Assembly: GCA_036785705.1 (NCBI GenBank)
Contig: JAWUZG010000032.1
Span: 10,372,001-10,436,000, forward strand
Reading direction: 5' to 3'
DNA: 64,000 nt
DNA from: Acanthornis magna
Lineage: Eukaryota; Chordata; Aves; Passeriformes; Acanthizidae
Position 1 is the stretch's first letter, and every line of letters begins with the position of its first letter. The position numbers were made by a program, and so were the translations under genes. Under the pieces are notes generated by a model. It searched no databases. It worked only from the letters and a program-made list of their open reading frames with translations, and was not told the DNA's origin. This document shows, one piece after another, positions 63,703-64,000 of this stretch.

Positions 63703-64000
63703 GTTTGAAAATTACCTTTTAGAACAAAGTACATCTTCAAGCTATCATAAACTGGGAGTCACACTACCTGTATTTCATGTCTTATTTCTGCCTCCTTAGC
63801 GCCTGTGCCTGCTCCCCATCTTTTGTTGTTCCCGTATCAGTTCTGCCTCTGACAATGCTCCTTACCTCAGCTCTCCCATGCAATTGCTATCTTCATGTCT
63901 GAACATGTTTGTCCTGCTTCTTTGATCCATACTTTTAGCATCCTAAGTTCTCACTATGTTTCTGTCCCAGACTTATGGTTTGATAGCGTTACCAGCTTAT

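Larger units (their letters stand above)
62013..64000 (+). other. RIMS1: RIMS1 intron (5' part) downstream of exon D
   Basis: The intron starts with gtaagtg after the SSEG codons and is in phase 2. It contains a CR1 3' fragment at 62893-63093, an unexplained 90-codon ORF at 63176-63448, and a tandem gtgcatag-type repeat at 63646-63702. The C2B-encoding exons that must follow are outside the window. Confidence 0.85.

Noticed and set aside
1..64000. tRNA, rRNA, CRISPR, operon or phage-like features
   Set aside because: None seen. The window is vertebrate intron sequence, and no cloverleaf or direct-repeat array was found by eye.

Overview
This is an intron-dominated, AT-rich stretch of vertebrate nuclear DNA, almost certainly from a bird. 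Two things support that. Every LINE copy I can recognise is a CR1 element of the avian/sauropsid type, with the typical 3' tails made of ATTCTGTG-like octamers. The only real gene is a vertebrate synaptic gene, cut into small exons with GT-AG borders. No bacterial, phage or CRISPR features are present, and the many short ORFs (about 60-130 codons) are what AT-rich noncoding DNA gives by chance.

The gene is RIMS1 (regulating synaptic membrane exocytosis 1, RIM1), on the + strand. Four internal coding exons lie at 2390-2502, 11379-11545, 30133-30365 and 61871-62012. Joined, they give an unbroken 655-nt reading frame with matching phases (1/0, 0/2, 2/1, 1/2). They encode the Ser/Arg-rich, probably disordered linker between the C2A and C2B domains. 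The N-terminal zinc finger, PDZ and C2A exons must lie to the left of the window. The C2B exons must lie to the right, because the last exon stops at the SSEGN junction just before C2B. RIMS1 is preferred over RIMS2 because of KVHR, SQERPRGRIS-like and VSRRSRSTSQLSQT features.

Layout: 1-2389 intron with one old dispersed repeat; exon A; 8.9-kb intron with a probable Tc1/mariner fossil near 9.5 kb; exon B; 18.6-kb intron holding a 1.8-kb decayed CR1 with endonuclease and reverse-transcriptase remnants; exon C; 31.5-kb intron with four CR1 3' ends, a MIR-like SINE, a hairpin-forming dispersed repeat, a G17 tract and several simple repeats; exon D; then about 2 kb of intron with another CR1 3' end and an unexplained 90-codon ORF.

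The points most worth a second look are these. Exons A-C form a 513-nt block that can be skipped without breaking the frame. All six CR1 fragments share the gene's orientation. A Tc1-like transposase relic is unusual for a bird. A few strong splice-acceptor-like sites in the introns could mark unannotated alternative exons. I found no convincing wholly new system.
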